The notes below the pieces were generated by a model, which made no database searches, was not told the DNA's origin, and saw nothing but the letters and a program-made list of their open reading frames with translations. This document shows, piece by piece, positions 9,498 through 18,828 of a stretch of DNA of 50,692 nt. The stretch is from an uncultured Caryophanales bacterium (GTDB taxonomy: Bacteria > Bacillota_I > Bacilli_A > RF39 > UBA660). The stretch spans positions 1 through 50,692 of the forward strand of contig CAOJRT010000008.1 in NCBI GenBank assembly GCA_948442255.1, written 5' to 3'. The position numbers and the translations under genes were made by a program. The number at the start of each line of letters is the position of its first letter. The stretch's first letter is position 1.

Positions 9498-12400
9498 ATG
9501 AAGAAAAGTATAAAGAAAAATAAAGATAAAGTTGAAACTGAGAATAAAGAATTAGATATTCCTAATACTTTTATCTCAATTGAAGAATATAATTTATTGA
9601 AAGAAGAAATAGAAATATTAAAAGATGAACTTGATAGAACTAAATGTAATTTGATTGAAGCAGAAAAAAAACAAAACGAATATAAAAATGAAGTAAATAG
9701 AATATTAAGTAGTAATTCTTGGAAATTTACAAAACCAATTAGATTATTTACTTTTTCTGTCAATAAGATTATTTATTTATTAAAGAAATTATTTGTTAAA
9801 TTTTTAAAGTTAATTTATGTTATTATTCCAATTCCTAGAGAAAAGAAATCTAAAATAATGGATAAATTGGAAAATAAATTTTCTTTGGTTAAAAGAATTC
9901 GAAGAAGCAGTTATAATTCTGTAGAAGTTATCTCATCTTATTATAAAATTAATCAAGTTATTGATTTTGGGGAGGAATTAGACAGTACAAATAAAAGGAT
10001 AGCCATTCATGCACATGTATATTATATTGATCTAATGGATGAATTTATTTCTTATTTTAATAATATGCCTTATTCATTTGATTTATTTGTTTCTGTTGCT
10101 AATGAAGATAATATAAGAATTGTTGAAGAAAAATGTAAAAATATTAGTAAGTTAAGTCATTTGGTAGTAAAAAAATGTCAAAATGTTGGTCGAGATTTTT
10201 CTCCTATGTTTGTAGAATTCGGTTCAGATTTAGTTAAATATGATTATGTTTGCCATATTCATACTAAAAAGAGTGTTAGAACTGGTAGTGAACAAGACGG
10301 TTGGAGAAATTATTTGATTGGCTCGGTTTTAGGTTCGTCTTCCATTATTAGAAATATTTTTTATCAATTTGAAAACGATAGTAATTTGGGTTTAGTTTAT
10401 CCTGAAACTTATAAAGATATGCCTTATTGGGCTCATACCTATTTACAAAATCGAACTATTTGTTCAGAATTATGCCAAAAATTTAATATAGAAATGCCTC
10501 TTGAATATTTTGATTATTCTGTTGGAAGTATATTTTGGGCAAAAGCTAATGCTTTAAAGAAATTATTTGATTTACATTTAACCTATAAAGATTTTGGAGT
10601 AGAAGAAGGTAAAAATGATGGTACTTTTGCTCATGCTATTGAGCGAACTTTACCATCTGCTGTTATGAGCAATGGATATAAATATTTAATTATTGATATT
10701 GAACAAAAAGTATTTAAATCAACAAGTGATAAAAATTTATGGCAGTATTGTAATCAAACTTATGATTCGGTCAAAGCGTTTGCTTTAAATCATGATGTAA
10801 TAACTTTTGATATTTTTGATACCTTAATTACTAGAAATGTTGTTGATCCGGATAAATTAATGGATCTTATTGGTGAAAGAATTAATAGAAAATTTCATGT
10901 TAATTTTGCAGATTTTAAAAAAATTAGATCTTTAGCAGAATATAATGTTAGAGTAAAGAAAAATTTTAAAAATGATGTAAATATAGATGAAATTTATGAA
11001 GAAATTTCAAAGATAACTGAATTTAGCGAAAATCAAACTAATAAATTTAAAGAAATTGAAAAAAATTGCGAAATTGAGTTTTGTATTCCTAGGAATGAAA
11101 TGCTTAGACTTTTCAATGATTTGAAAAAAGATAAAAAGAAGATTGTTTTAATTAGTGACATGTATTTAAAATCTGATGTTATTACTAAAATGTTAAATAA
11201 ATGTGGTTATGAAGGTTGGGATGAACTTTTATTATCATGTGAAATTAATAAAAGAAAAGATAATGGTACAATGTGGGATTATTATTTAAAAGACGAAGTT
11301 AATAGTGTACATATTGGGGATAATGAAACATCTGATATTCAAGCGGTTTGTGATAGAAATCATCATTTTATACATGTAATGCAAGGAAGAAAAATATTAA
11401 ATACTACTTCTTATGGAAAATATTTAAATAATGAATTAAAAAGTTTAAGTACTGCTGAGTCTATTATGTTTGGGTTAATCTATAATAAAAAAATGTTTAA
11501 TAATCCGTTTAGAAAAGATTTTAATTTATTAGTAGTTAATTATAAGGATTATGGTTATTCCTTTTTAGCGCCACTATTTATTAAATTTTTTCTTTGGTTA
11601 GATGAAACAGTTAAAGAAAATAAAAATGATGGATTACTATTTTTAGCTAGGGAAGGTTATTATCTAGAGCAGCTATATAAAGATTTTTGTAAAATAAGTG
11701 GTAAAAAAGAAATAAATCACGATTACTTTCTTGCTTCAAGAAGAGCTGTATCAGTAGCTGCAATAAAATCTACTGATGATACTGATGTGTTATTAGATAA
11801 ATATTATTCTGGCTCCTTAAAAAACTTATTCAAATCAAGGTTTGGGTATAAGATTGATTGCTTTGATCAACAAATAGAATTACCTAAAGATAAAAAGGTA
11901 GTTATTGATCTTTTTGAAAAAGAAAAGGAAAAATATTTTGCATCAATTAGTGAGGAACAAAAAGAATACAAAAAATATGCTTCTTCTATAATTGATAAAT
12001 ATAAAAAACCAGTAGTTGTAGATTTAGGTTATTCTGGAACAATTCAATATTATTTATCAAAAGTTATGAACAAAAAAATTCCAGGCTATTATTTTGTTAC
12101 TGAAAAAAATATACTTCCATTAAAAATTAATTGTACTGTTGAAAGTTGTTTTAGTGTAAAAAATGTTAGCAAATATGAAGATACATTATTTTATAATTCA
12201 TTAATTTTGGAATCATTCTTAACAGCTCCATATGGTCAGCTATTAAAATTTGAAAATGGTACACCTGTTTATAAAGACGATGTAATTTCTCAAGAAGAAA
12301 AAGAGAGATTAGATTTAATATATGAAGGAATAATTGAATTTATGAAAGACTATTTCGAATTATATCCTGAGATAACTGATGATGCTATTTCAAGTAAATT

Positions 12401-12539
12401 AGTTTGTAAAAATTTCTATTCTTTAATTATGGTAGACGATATTATTAAGAGAAGTATGGAAGATGATTTTGTTTTAGAGGATAAGTATTGTTCAGATGAA
12501 ACTACAAATGTATTTAATATGTTAAAATCTAGAAGATAG
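9498..12539 (+). CDS. RgpF-type glycan synthesis protein fused to HAD hydrolase
   Basis: A 1013-residue multidomain protein. I place the start at ATG 9498 because GGAAAGGTG (9482-9490) is correctly spaced; an upstream TTG at 9480 would include that site. Residues about 1-75 are a charged coiled coil ending in SNSWKFTKPIRLF, a motif frequent in rhamnan transferases. Residues about 150-410 match the rhamnan synthesis F (RgpF) family, with HIHTKKS and GSEQDGWRNYL. Residues about 430-640 form a HAD domain with FDIFDTL, SDMYLKSD and HIGDNETSD. The last 350 residues include REGYYLEQLY and DLGYSGTIQYYLS. It probably transfers or remodels sugars on the surface glycan. The block is strongly AT-rich. 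Confidence 0.8.
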   Translation: MKKSIKKNKDKVETENKELDIPNTFISIEEYNLLKEEIEILKDELDRTKCNLIEAEKKQNEYKNEVNRILSSNSWKFTKPIRLFTFSVNKIIYLLKKLFVKFLKLIYVIIPIPREKKSKIMDKLENKFSLVKRIRRSSYNSVEVISSYYKINQVIDFGEELDSTNKRIAIHAHVYYIDLMDEFISYFNNMPYSFDLFVSVANEDNIRIVEEKCKNISKLSHLVVKKCQNVGRDFSPMFVEFGSDLVKYDYVCHIHTKKSVRTGSEQDGWRNYLIGSVLGSSSIIRNIFYQFENDSNLGLVYPETYKDMPYWAHTYLQNRTICSELCQKFNIEMPLEYFDYSVGSIFWAKANALKKLFDLHLTYKDFGVEEGKNDGTFAHAIERTLPSAVMSNGYKYLIIDIEQKVFKSTSDKNLWQYCNQTYDSVKAFALNHDVITFDIFDTLITRNVVDPDKLMDLIGERINRKFHVNFADFKKIRSLAEYNVRVKKNFKNDVNIDEIYEEISKITEFSENQTNKFKEIEKNCEIEFCIPRNEMLRLFNDLKKDKKKIVLISDMYLKSDVITKMLNKCGYEGWDELLLSCEINKRKDNGTMWDYYLKDEVNSVHIGDNETSDIQAVCDRNHHFIHVMQGRKILNTTSYGKYLNNELKSLSTAESIMFGLIYNKKMFNNPFRKDFNLLVVNYKDYGYSFLAPLFIKFFLWLDETVKENKNDGLLFLAREGYYLEQLYKDFCKISGKKEINHDYFLASRRAVSVAAIKSTDDTDVLLDKYYSGSLKNLFKSRFGYKIDCFDQQIELPKDKKVVIDLFEKEKEKYFASISEEQKEYKKYASSIIDKYKKPVVVDLGYSGTIQYYLSKVMNKKIPGYYFVTEKNILPLKINCTVESCFSVKNVSKYEDTLFYNSLILESFLTAPYGQLLKFENGTPVYKDDVISQEEKERLDLIYEGIIEFMKDYFELYPEITDDAISSKLVCKNFYSLIMVDDIIKRSMEDDFVLEDKYCSDETTNVFNMLKSRR

Positions 12540-12551
12540 TTAAGTAATAAA

Positions 12552-12577
12552 TGAGGTACATAGTTACCTTATTTTTC
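12552..12577 (+). terminator. Intrinsic terminator after the RgpF-HAD gene
   Basis: TGAGGTA pairs with TACCTTA across a short loop and is followed by TTTTT. It sits 13 bases after the stop codon and closes the AT-rich unit. Confidence 0.5.
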
Positions 12578-12585
12578 CTATATGG

Positions 12586-12591
12586 TAAAAT
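12586..12591 (+). promoter_or_regulatory. Extended -10 promoter for the GT2 gene at 12652
   Basis: TATGGTAAAATAAT matches the extended -10 seen at 96, 6693 and 17773. No -35 is evident. Confidence 0.5.
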
Positions 12592-12651
12592 AATATGGGA
12601 AATGATTGATAGGATAATATCTTAGAAATAAAGTAAAGGAGATGAGAGAGT

Positions 12652-13614
12652 ATGAAATTAAGTATTATAGTACCTTGTTATAATGTAGAACCTTATATTG
12701 AGGCGTGTGTAGAAAGTATAGTTAAAAATTCTATAAAAGATTATGAAATTATTCTTATTAATGATGGAAGTTCCGATCATACTTCCTCTGTTTTGGAAAA
12801 AATAAAGAAACAGTATAAAGAAGTCATCGTTATTGAGCAAGAAAATAAAGGATTATCTTTTGTCCGCAATAAGGGAATTGAACTTGCTAAAGGGAAGTAT
12901 CTTGCTTTTATTGATGGTGATGATACAATTCATGAGAAAATGTTATCTTCTTTATTAGAAAAAGCGGAAAAAGGAGATTTTTCTATGGTGACATGTGGGG
13001 TTCGTATGGTTTATACAGATCATGAAGTACTAGTGAATCCTGGATTTACAAAGGACTTACTTTCTAAAGAAGAAATCAAAAAGCAAATGTATGACTTTTA
13101 TCCAGCTGCTTGTAATAAATTATTTAAAAAATCTTGTTTAGAGGATATTCGTTTTAAAGAGGGAGTTTGGTTTGAGGATGTTGAATTTATTTATCGTTTG
13201 CTTCCCTCTCTTACTAAGGTAGGTGTAGTAGATGGATATTATTATAACTATTTTCAAAGAAAGGGTTCTATTACTTATTCTTATAATCATAAATTATATG
13301 ATTTAGTTGCTAATATGGATAGTATTGTTACTTTTTATCAAGAGCAGAACTTATTAGAATTTTATTACGAGGAAATTGAATATACCTATGTTAGATACTT
13401 ATATGCTACTTTTATTAGAAGATTAGCTAAAATGAAAGATAAGAAGGAATTTAAAAAAGGAGTTTCTTATGTAATAAAGAAAGTAAAAGAAAATTTTCCA
13501 CAGTATAAAAAGAATCCTTATCTATCCTTGAGTAAAAAAGGCAATTATTTAAAGCATTTTAATTCTTTCATAGCTTCTCTTGTCTATTTAATAGATAAAA
13601 ATAAGGAGAATTAG
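12652..13614 (+). CDS. GT2-family glycosyltransferase
   Basis: A 320-residue GT-A enzyme beginning KLSIIVPCYNVEPYIEACVES, with INDGSSDHT and FIDGDDTIH as donor and metal sites (about residues 40-90), and WFEDVEF, a catalytic-loop-like motif near residue 175. AAAGGAGATGAGAG precedes the ATG. It has its own promoter and sits between the RgpF-HAD block and the Alg14-like gene. Its base composition is closer to the core cluster than to the AT-rich insert. Donor unknown. Confidence 0.9.
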   Translation: MKLSIIVPCYNVEPYIEACVESIVKNSIKDYEIILINDGSSDHTSSVLEKIKKQYKEVIVIEQENKGLSFVRNKGIELAKGKYLAFIDGDDTIHEKMLSSLLEKAEKGDFSMVTCGVRMVYTDHEVLVNPGFTKDLLSKEEIKKQMYDFYPAACNKLFKKSCLEDIRFKEGVWFEDVEFIYRLLPSLTKVGVVDGYYYNYFQRKGSITYSYNHKLYDLVANMDSIVTFYQEQNLLEFYYEEIEYTYVRYLYATFIRRLAKMKDKKEFKKGVSYVIKKVKENFPQYKKNPYLSLSKKGNYLKHFNSFIASLVYLIDKNKEN

Positions 13615-13651
13615 AAATTCTTAGTTGGTAGATAAATTTTAAAATATATAG

Positions 13652-13657
13652 TATAAT
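13652..13657 (+). promoter_or_regulatory. -10 promoter element before the Alg14-like gene
   Basis: TATAAT lies in ATAGTATAATAAAA, 34 bases upstream of the chosen ATG at 13692. The -35 is weak. Confidence 0.5.
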
Positions 13658-13691
13658 AAAAAATAATAAAGTGATAATTAGGAATGATAAG

Positions 13692-14171
13692 ATGAAAAAA
13701 GTTATGTTTATTGCTAGTACAGGGGGACATTTAAATGAGTTATTACAACTTTCTCCTTGTTTTTCTAAATATGATTATACCTTGGTAACAGAGAAAACGA
13801 AGAGTAATATTGGTTTAGAGGATAAGTATCCAAATCGTGTGCATTATATCCTTTCAGGAACGTATACTACTTGGAAGGCGAAATGTACGTATCTTTTTAA
13901 ATTGTTTGCTAATTGTTGGATTTCTCTTTATTATATGATTAAATTTAGACCTGATTTTGTTGTGACAACAGGTTCTCATAATGTGGGACCAATGTGTTGT
14001 TTGGCTAAACTATTTGGTAAAAAGGTTATTTTTATCGAAACATTTGCCAATAGTACAGCACCAACAAAAGCAGGAAAGATTATATATAAATTTGCTGATT
14101 ATTTTATTGTACAATGGGAGAGTATGCTTGCCTATTACCCTAAAGCAATATATGGCGGTTGGATTTATTAG
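13692..14171 (+). CDS. Alg14/PssD-like glycosyltransferase subunit
   Basis: A 159-residue protein starting KKVMFIASTGGHLNELLQL, the membrane-anchoring acceptor half of the split GT28-type enzymes Alg13/Alg14 and PssD/PssE. PDFVVTTGSHNVGPMCCLAK and FIETFANSTAPTKAGK complete the family core. The ATG at 13692 is preferred over an in-frame GTG at 13671 because TTAGGA lies 8 bases upstream of it. The catalytic half is encoded at 17247, on the far side of a large LCP gene. The two would add the second sugar to an undecaprenyl-linked precursor. Confidence 0.88.
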   Translation: MKKVMFIASTGGHLNELLQLSPCFSKYDYTLVTEKTKSNIGLEDKYPNRVHYILSGTYTTWKAKCTYLFKLFANCWISLYYMIKFRPDFVVTTGSHNVGPMCCLAKLFGKKVIFIETFANSTAPTKAGKIIYKFADYFIVQWESMLAYYPKAIYGGWIY

Positions 14172-14181
14172 GAGGTAGTTT

Positions 14182-17100
14182 ATGGGAAAAAGTGCTAAGA
14201 GTGTTAAAAAAGCAAAATTGGAATTAAAAGAGAAACAATCTACGCAAGGGACATCCCTTAAGGAAAAAAAGAATGCTTCTATACAAACTGTACACAAGAG
14301 TACAACAACGAAACGTAAATCTCCTTCTATAGAGAAAAAAACTGTAGTTAAAGAAAAGCAACAGAGAAAGGAAGACATTCCTAAAAAAGTCTCTAATGTT
14401 AAGGTAGACAATAAAGTTGTTCTTCCAAAAGAAGAGAAAAAGGAACTCGTTTCGTCACAAGAAAATAAGGAAATCCTAAATAAACTAGAAAAGAAAGAAT
14501 CCTTTTCAAAAGCAAATTTGGAAACTAAAGGATTTGTTTCTAATAAAGGCAATATAGTTGAGCTTTCAAAACTAGAAAAAAAGGATTCTTCTTTTGTTTC
14601 ACAAAATGACAATAAAGTAGAATTTGCTAAAATAGAAAATAAAGAATTTGATCTTCCTTTACCAAAGGAGAGTAAAGAAATTTTTAAAACTATAGAAAAT
14701 AAAGACGTGGTTGTAAAAAAAGAAGAGAATAAGCAAAGTAAGAAAAAAAACACTTCCCCTAAGACAAGTACGACGAAGAAGTCTTCTGTAAAGAAAAAGA
14801 TGGAAAATACTATTTCTAAAAATATTGTGCCTCCTTTAGAAATTCCGCAAATAAAAAGCAGTTCTAATGAAAAAAAGGAAGAAGAAAAACCTTCTGTTAA
14901 TAGAATGCCACAAGCGAATGCTATGCCAGTTAAGAAAAATGGCCAAGTAGTTGGGCAAGTCAAGAAGAAGACTTCTTCGGTTAGAAATGTTGGTATTGCT
15001 CATGCCAATACGGGAACGTCAGCTAAACCAAAAGGGAGTTTTGAACTTCCCAAAAAGAAAAGTACTATTTCAGCAGAAGATCGTATGCTTAAATTGGCTA
15101 ATGAGCTAAAAGAAGAGAACAAAAAGAAAAAAGAACAGACAAAAGATATTAAGAAAAAGGTTTCCTCTCAAGAACAAATAAAAGAGGCAACAAATGAAAA
15201 AGATTTATTACAGAATATAGTTCATGATATAGAGGAAAAATCTCTTTTAATCAAAGAAGAGCCAAGAGAAGAAACCGAACAAGCTATACATATAGAAGAG
15301 AAACCACTACAAAAAAGGGCAGATAAGTATGCTCATCAAGCAGTACCTCTTCCTTCTTATGAAATAGAGAAAAAACGTGTAGAAGAAGCACAAATGTTTT
15401 TTGAAGAAGAACCTTCCAGTGAAGTAGAAGTAGAGCAACAAACTGTTCCTAAAGATGAACCTTTCTATAAAGAAGATGCAAAACAAGAACAGAACATAGA
15501 AGAAATAGACATTTCTTTAAAAGAAGAAACAGAAAATGAAAAAGAGTCCTCTTTTGCAAAGGAATTGACTGAAGAAACTCCAGAAAAAAAGATTGAACTA
15601 AAAGAAGAAGGAGACCTTTATTTAGAGAGTCCTTTAACGGAAGAACAAATTGCTGCTACAGAGGAAGAACATATTGTTGCTACAGAAGTAGTTCCCGAAA
15701 AGGAGAAAAAGAAAAAAGAGAAAAAACGTTTAACTAAAGTTGGTTTTTTCTTTAAGGTACTTGCTTGGATTAGCTTATTATTTTGTATTGTTAGTACAAC
15801 TTATTTTATGCGAAGAGTCTTTTTAATCGATTTGGTTCCTGTAAAATACCTTTATATAGCTATTTTTGTTTTAAGTATTATTGGATTTATTCTATTACTA
15901 TTTGCTAAGAGCCGAAAAAAGATATTACACTTTCTACAGATTATTATTTCGCTCGTACTAGGTGCTTTATTCTTTTTTGGAGCAATTTTTATAATGAAAT
16001 CAGAAAATTCTTTAAGGAGTTTATTTAGTGAGGAAGAAGATAAAACGACTTATTATGTGCTTTCTTTAAAAGAAAGTGAATATGATTCTTTAGAATCTTT
16101 AGAAAATCATGTGCTTGGCATTATGAAACAAAATAGTACTCCTGTTAAAGAAGCTTTAAATCAATATAAATACGAATATAAAGAATATGAAGCTGTAGGA
16201 GCTTTAACTAATTCGTTGATTACTAATACAGAAGAACTAACAGAAGCATTAGTTATTGATTCTAATATATATGAGTCTTTACCTGAGTTAGATAGTGCAT
16301 TGTATGAACAAGTTAGAGTTATATATGAGTTTGAACTTCATGTAGAAAAAGAGGATGATGCTATATTAGAAGTAGTTGATGCTCCTATAGAGCAAGATCC
16401 TGAAATACCAGAAGAACAACAAGGCCCTAAAAGAAATCCTAATTTATTAGACGGAGTCGATGTAGGGAACTCTTATATTATATATATTAGTGGAATTGAT
16501 GGTGGCGGATATGCAAGACCTTATGGTTTATCTGATGTTAATATTTTGGTTGTTGTTAACCCAGATACACATAAAGTTTTACTTGTTAGTACGCCAAGGG
16601 ATTATTATGTACAAGTTGCGGGAACTACAGGAATGAAAGATAAATTAACCCATGCAGGACTTTATGGAATTAATGCTTCTATAGGAACAATACAAAACTT
16701 ATATGGAGTTAAAATTCAAAATTATGTTAAAGTTACTTTTGGTGCAATAGAAACTTTAGTTGATGATATAGGAGGGATTACTGTTTATAGTGATACAGCC
16801 TTTCAATCATTCCATAAAAAAGGATGGTATGTAGAAAAAGGAATGAACTATATGGATGGTTCTAAAGCTTTAGCTTATTCAAGAGAGCGTTATGCTTATG
16901 CAGGAGGAGATAGACATCGAATAAAGAACCAACAAGATGTTATTGCAGCGATTATTAAGAAAGTAGCCACGGATCCACAACAGTTATTAAAATTTAATGA
17001 CATTTTAAATGATATGAATCCTTATATTTCTACTGATATTTCTTATGATCGTATGCAGCAAATGGTAAAAGAGCAGCTTAATACTTTACGTCCATGGAGT

Positions 17101-17244
17101 GTTAGCAGTATTAGTGTTAATGGAACGAATGGTAGTGCAGCAACTGCTAGTTGGCCGTCGCAGATTACTTATGTTATGTATCCTACAGAAAGTACAATTG
17201 TAGAAGCACAAGCAAAAATAGTAGAAGTTATGACAGGAGCTTAA
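14182..17244 (+). CDS. LytR-CpsA-Psr (LCP) phosphotransferase with long charged N-terminus
   Basis: A 1020-residue protein. Residues 1 to about 515 are extremely Lys/Glu-rich and low-complexity, predicted to be disordered or coiled coil and cytoplasmic. Three membrane segments follow (about 520-542, 553-575, 581-604), then an outer linker, then the LCP domain (about 755-1005). That domain has STPRDYYVQV, the Asp-containing SDVNILVVV and SRERYAYAGGDRHR, matching the Arg/Asp residues that bind the prenyl pyrophosphate. LCP enzymes attach lipid-linked glycopolymers to peptidoglycan. Usual LCP proteins are 300-500 residues, so the cytoplasmic tail is exceptional. AGGAGG precedes the ATG. It lies between the two halves of the Alg13/14-like transferase, 10 and 2 bases away. 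Confidence 0.85.
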   Translation: MGKSAKSVKKAKLELKEKQSTQGTSLKEKKNASIQTVHKSTTTKRKSPSIEKKTVVKEKQQRKEDIPKKVSNVKVDNKVVLPKEEKKELVSSQENKEILNKLEKKESFSKANLETKGFVSNKGNIVELSKLEKKDSSFVSQNDNKVEFAKIENKEFDLPLPKESKEIFKTIENKDVVVKKEENKQSKKKNTSPKTSTTKKSSVKKKMENTISKNIVPPLEIPQIKSSSNEKKEEEKPSVNRMPQANAMPVKKNGQVVGQVKKKTSSVRNVGIAHANTGTSAKPKGSFELPKKKSTISAEDRMLKLANELKEENKKKKEQTKDIKKKVSSQEQIKEATNEKDLLQNIVHDIEEKSLLIKEEPREETEQAIHIEEKPLQKRADKYAHQAVPLPSYEIEKKRVEEAQMFFEEEPSSEVEVEQQTVPKDEPFYKEDAKQEQNIEEIDISLKEETENEKESSFAKELTEETPEKKIELKEEGDLYLESPLTEEQIAATEEEHIVATEVVPEKEKKKKEKKRLTKVGFFFKVLAWISLLFCIVSTTYFMRRVFLIDLVPVKYLYIAIFVLSIIGFILLLFAKSRKKILHFLQIIISLVLGALFFFGAIFIMKSENSLRSLFSEEEDKTTYYVLSLKESEYDSLESLENHVLGIMKQNSTPVKEALNQYKYEYKEYEAVGALTNSLITNTEELTEALVIDSNIYESLPELDSALYEQVRVIYEFELHVEKEDDAILEVVDAPIEQDPEIPEEQQGPKRNPNLLDGVDVGNSYIIYISGIDGGGYARPYGLSDVNILVVVNPDTHKVLLVSTPRDYYVQVAGTTGMKDKLTHAGLYGINASIGTIQNLYGVKIQNYVKVTFGAIETLVDDIGGITVYSDTAFQSFHKKGWYVEKGMNYMDGSKALAYSRERYAYAGGDRHRIKNQQDVIAAIIKKVATDPQQLLKFNDILNDMNPYISTDISYDRMQQMVKEQLNTLRPWSVSSISVNGTNGSAATASWPSQITYVMYPTESTIVEAQAKIVEVMTGA

Positions 17245-17246
17245 TT

Positions 17247-17723
17247 ATGATATTGGTTACACTTGGAACACAAGATAAACCCTTTAAACGTTTATTAATA
17301 GAAATGCAAAGATTAATTGATGTGGGTATTATTTGTGATAAAGTTGTTGTACAAGCTGGATTTACCGATTTTACGTCGTCTCAAATGGAAATCTTTGATT
17401 TGATTCCAATGGATGACTTTGATGCCTTGATGCGAGATTGTGATTTATTGATTACGCATGGGGGAGTAGGCAGCATTGTAAACGGATTAAATCAAAATAA
17501 AAAAGTAATAGCTATTCCAAGGCTTGCTAAATATGGGGAGCATGTTAATGATCATCAAGTACAGATTATAGAAAACTTTAATCAAGCGGGGTATATTATT
17601 GGTATACATGATCCTAGTGAGATAGAGCAATCCTTACAAAAAGTTAAGACCTTTAAACCTAAAAAATATAAAAGTAATCGTGAGCATATGATGAAGTTAA
17701 TTACAGATATTATTGACCAGTAG
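17247..17723 (+). CDS. Alg13/PssE-like glycosyltransferase subunit
   Basis: A 158-residue protein starting ILVTLGTQDKPFKRLLIEM and carrying LITHGGVGSIVNGL and KYGEHVNDHQVQII, the nucleotide-sugar-binding half of GT28-type enzymes. The ATG at 17247 has AGGAG 8 bases upstream, inside the end of the LCP gene; an open frame continues further upstream but overlaps that gene. It would dock on the Alg14-like partner (13692). A terminator follows. Confidence 0.88.
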   Translation: MILVTLGTQDKPFKRLLIEMQRLIDVGIICDKVVVQAGFTDFTSSQMEIFDLIPMDDFDALMRDCDLLITHGGVGSIVNGLNQNKKVIAIPRLAKYGEHVNDHQVQIIENFNQAGYIIGIHDPSEIEQSLQKVKTFKPKKYKSNREHMMKLITDIIDQ

Positions 17724-17726
17724 TAG

Positions 17727-17760
17727 AAAGTGTCTTTTTTGATACTTTTTTCTTTATTTT
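17727..17760 (+). terminator. Intrinsic terminator after the Alg13-like gene
   Basis: AAAGTGTC pairs with GATACTTT (one G-T pair) around a TTTTTT loop, followed by a T-rich run. Confidence 0.65.
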
Positions 17761-17772
17761 GAATGTTTATGG

Positions 17773-17778
17773 TATAAT
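17773..17778 (+). promoter_or_regulatory. Extended -10 promoter for the HAD-GtrA gene
   Basis: TATGGTATAATAAG contains TATAAT preceded by TGG, 23 bases before the ATG at 17801. It probably drives 17801 to 23277 as one unit. Confidence 0.6.
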
Positions 17779-17800
17779 AAGATTAGTTGTAGGTGATTGA

Positions 17801-18820
17801 ATGAAATACGAGTTATATGATTTTGATGGCACAATCTATGATGGAGATTCTGGACTGGATTTTATACTTTTTTCTATAAAAAAAAGACCTTATCTTTTGT
17901 TTACTCTTTTTATTAGTGCGGTTCCTTATTTACTTCATTTATGTAGTAAAGAAGAATTTAAAACGAAGTTATTTTCTTTTTTACAAGATATAGAGGATAA
18001 AGAAGCTTATTTAGATGAATTTTGGCAGAAGCATCAATATAAAATAAAGTCCTTTTGGTTAGAAAAAGAAAATCATAGGCGTGATATTATAATCTCGGCT
18101 TCTTTACGCTATTGGTTAGAGCCAATTGCTAATAAATACCATATTAAAGCTTTGATTGCTACTGAGTATGATTTAGAAAGTGGACGTATTATTGGAGAGA
18201 ATTGTCATGGAAAAGAAAAAGTAAAACGATTTTATTCTCTTTTTCCTAAAGGAAAAATTGAGTCTATGTATACTGATTCTATACATGATTTGCCTTTAAT
18301 AGAAGCAGCTAAGCATGGTTATTTAGTAAAAAAGGATAAAATATATTCGTATTATAGTTATAAACCAAATCCTATAGTTCGTTTTTGGCGATGGGGTTGG
18401 GGGATTTACCATAAAAATGAAGAAGTTTGGAATTATTTAATTGTCGGTGGCTTAACAACTTTTGTATCTATTGCTGTCAAATGGGGGCTTTATTTTACAA
18501 TTTTAGATGTAAATAAAGAATTTGATGCGCAGTTAGGAGTATGTGTTTCTTGGATATGTGCTGTTGCTTTTGCTTATATTGCCAATCGTTTATTTGTTTT
18601 TCAAAGTAAAAATAAACATATATTTGTAGAACTTATGCATTTTGTTGGGGCTCGTTTGTTAACATTAGGAATGGAAATGGTTTTAACTTATTTGTTCTTT
18701 AATTTACTTGGGTTAACTACTAACTTATGGGTGGTACTTGTAACCTTTATTATTCAGCTTCTTATTATGATTTTAAACTATGTTTTTAGTAAATTATTTG
18801 TATTTAAAAAAGGAAAGTAG
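17801..18820 (+). CDS. HAD-IB phosphatase fused to GtrA-like flippase domain
   Basis: A 339-residue fusion. Residues 1 to about 190 are a HAD subfamily IB phosphatase domain: YDFDGTIYDGDSG is motif I, IISASLRYWLEPI motif II, and YTDSIHDLPLIEAA motif IV, related to SerB-like enzymes. Residues about 210-335 are a four-span GtrA domain (NYLIVGGLTTFVSIAVKWGL, AYIANRLFVF). GtrA proteins are thought to move or organise prenyl-phosphate-linked sugars. A fused phosphatase suggests dephosphorylation of a lipid or sugar phosphate tied to this step. AGGTGATTGA precedes the ATG. Confidence 0.85.
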   Translation: MKYELYDFDGTIYDGDSGLDFILFSIKKRPYLLFTLFISAVPYLLHLCSKEEFKTKLFSFLQDIEDKEAYLDEFWQKHQYKIKSFWLEKENHRRDIIISASLRYWLEPIANKYHIKALIATEYDLESGRIIGENCHGKEKVKRFYSLFPKGKIESMYTDSIHDLPLIEAAKHGYLVKKDKIYSYYSYKPNPIVRFWRWGWGIYHKNEEVWNYLIVGGLTTFVSIAVKWGLYFTILDVNKEFDAQLGVCVSWICAVAFAYIANRLFVFQSKNKHIFVELMHFVGARLLTLGMEMVLTYLFFNLLGLTTNLWVVLVTFIIQLLIMILNYVFSKLFVFKKGK

Positions 18821-18828
18821 GAAATGAG

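Noticed and set aside
14010-14963. Long minus-strand open frame opposite the Alg14-like and LCP genes.
   Set aside because: It is a Ser/Phe/Leu-rich mirror of the Lys/Glu-rich LCP N-terminus, with no ribosome site or family motif.
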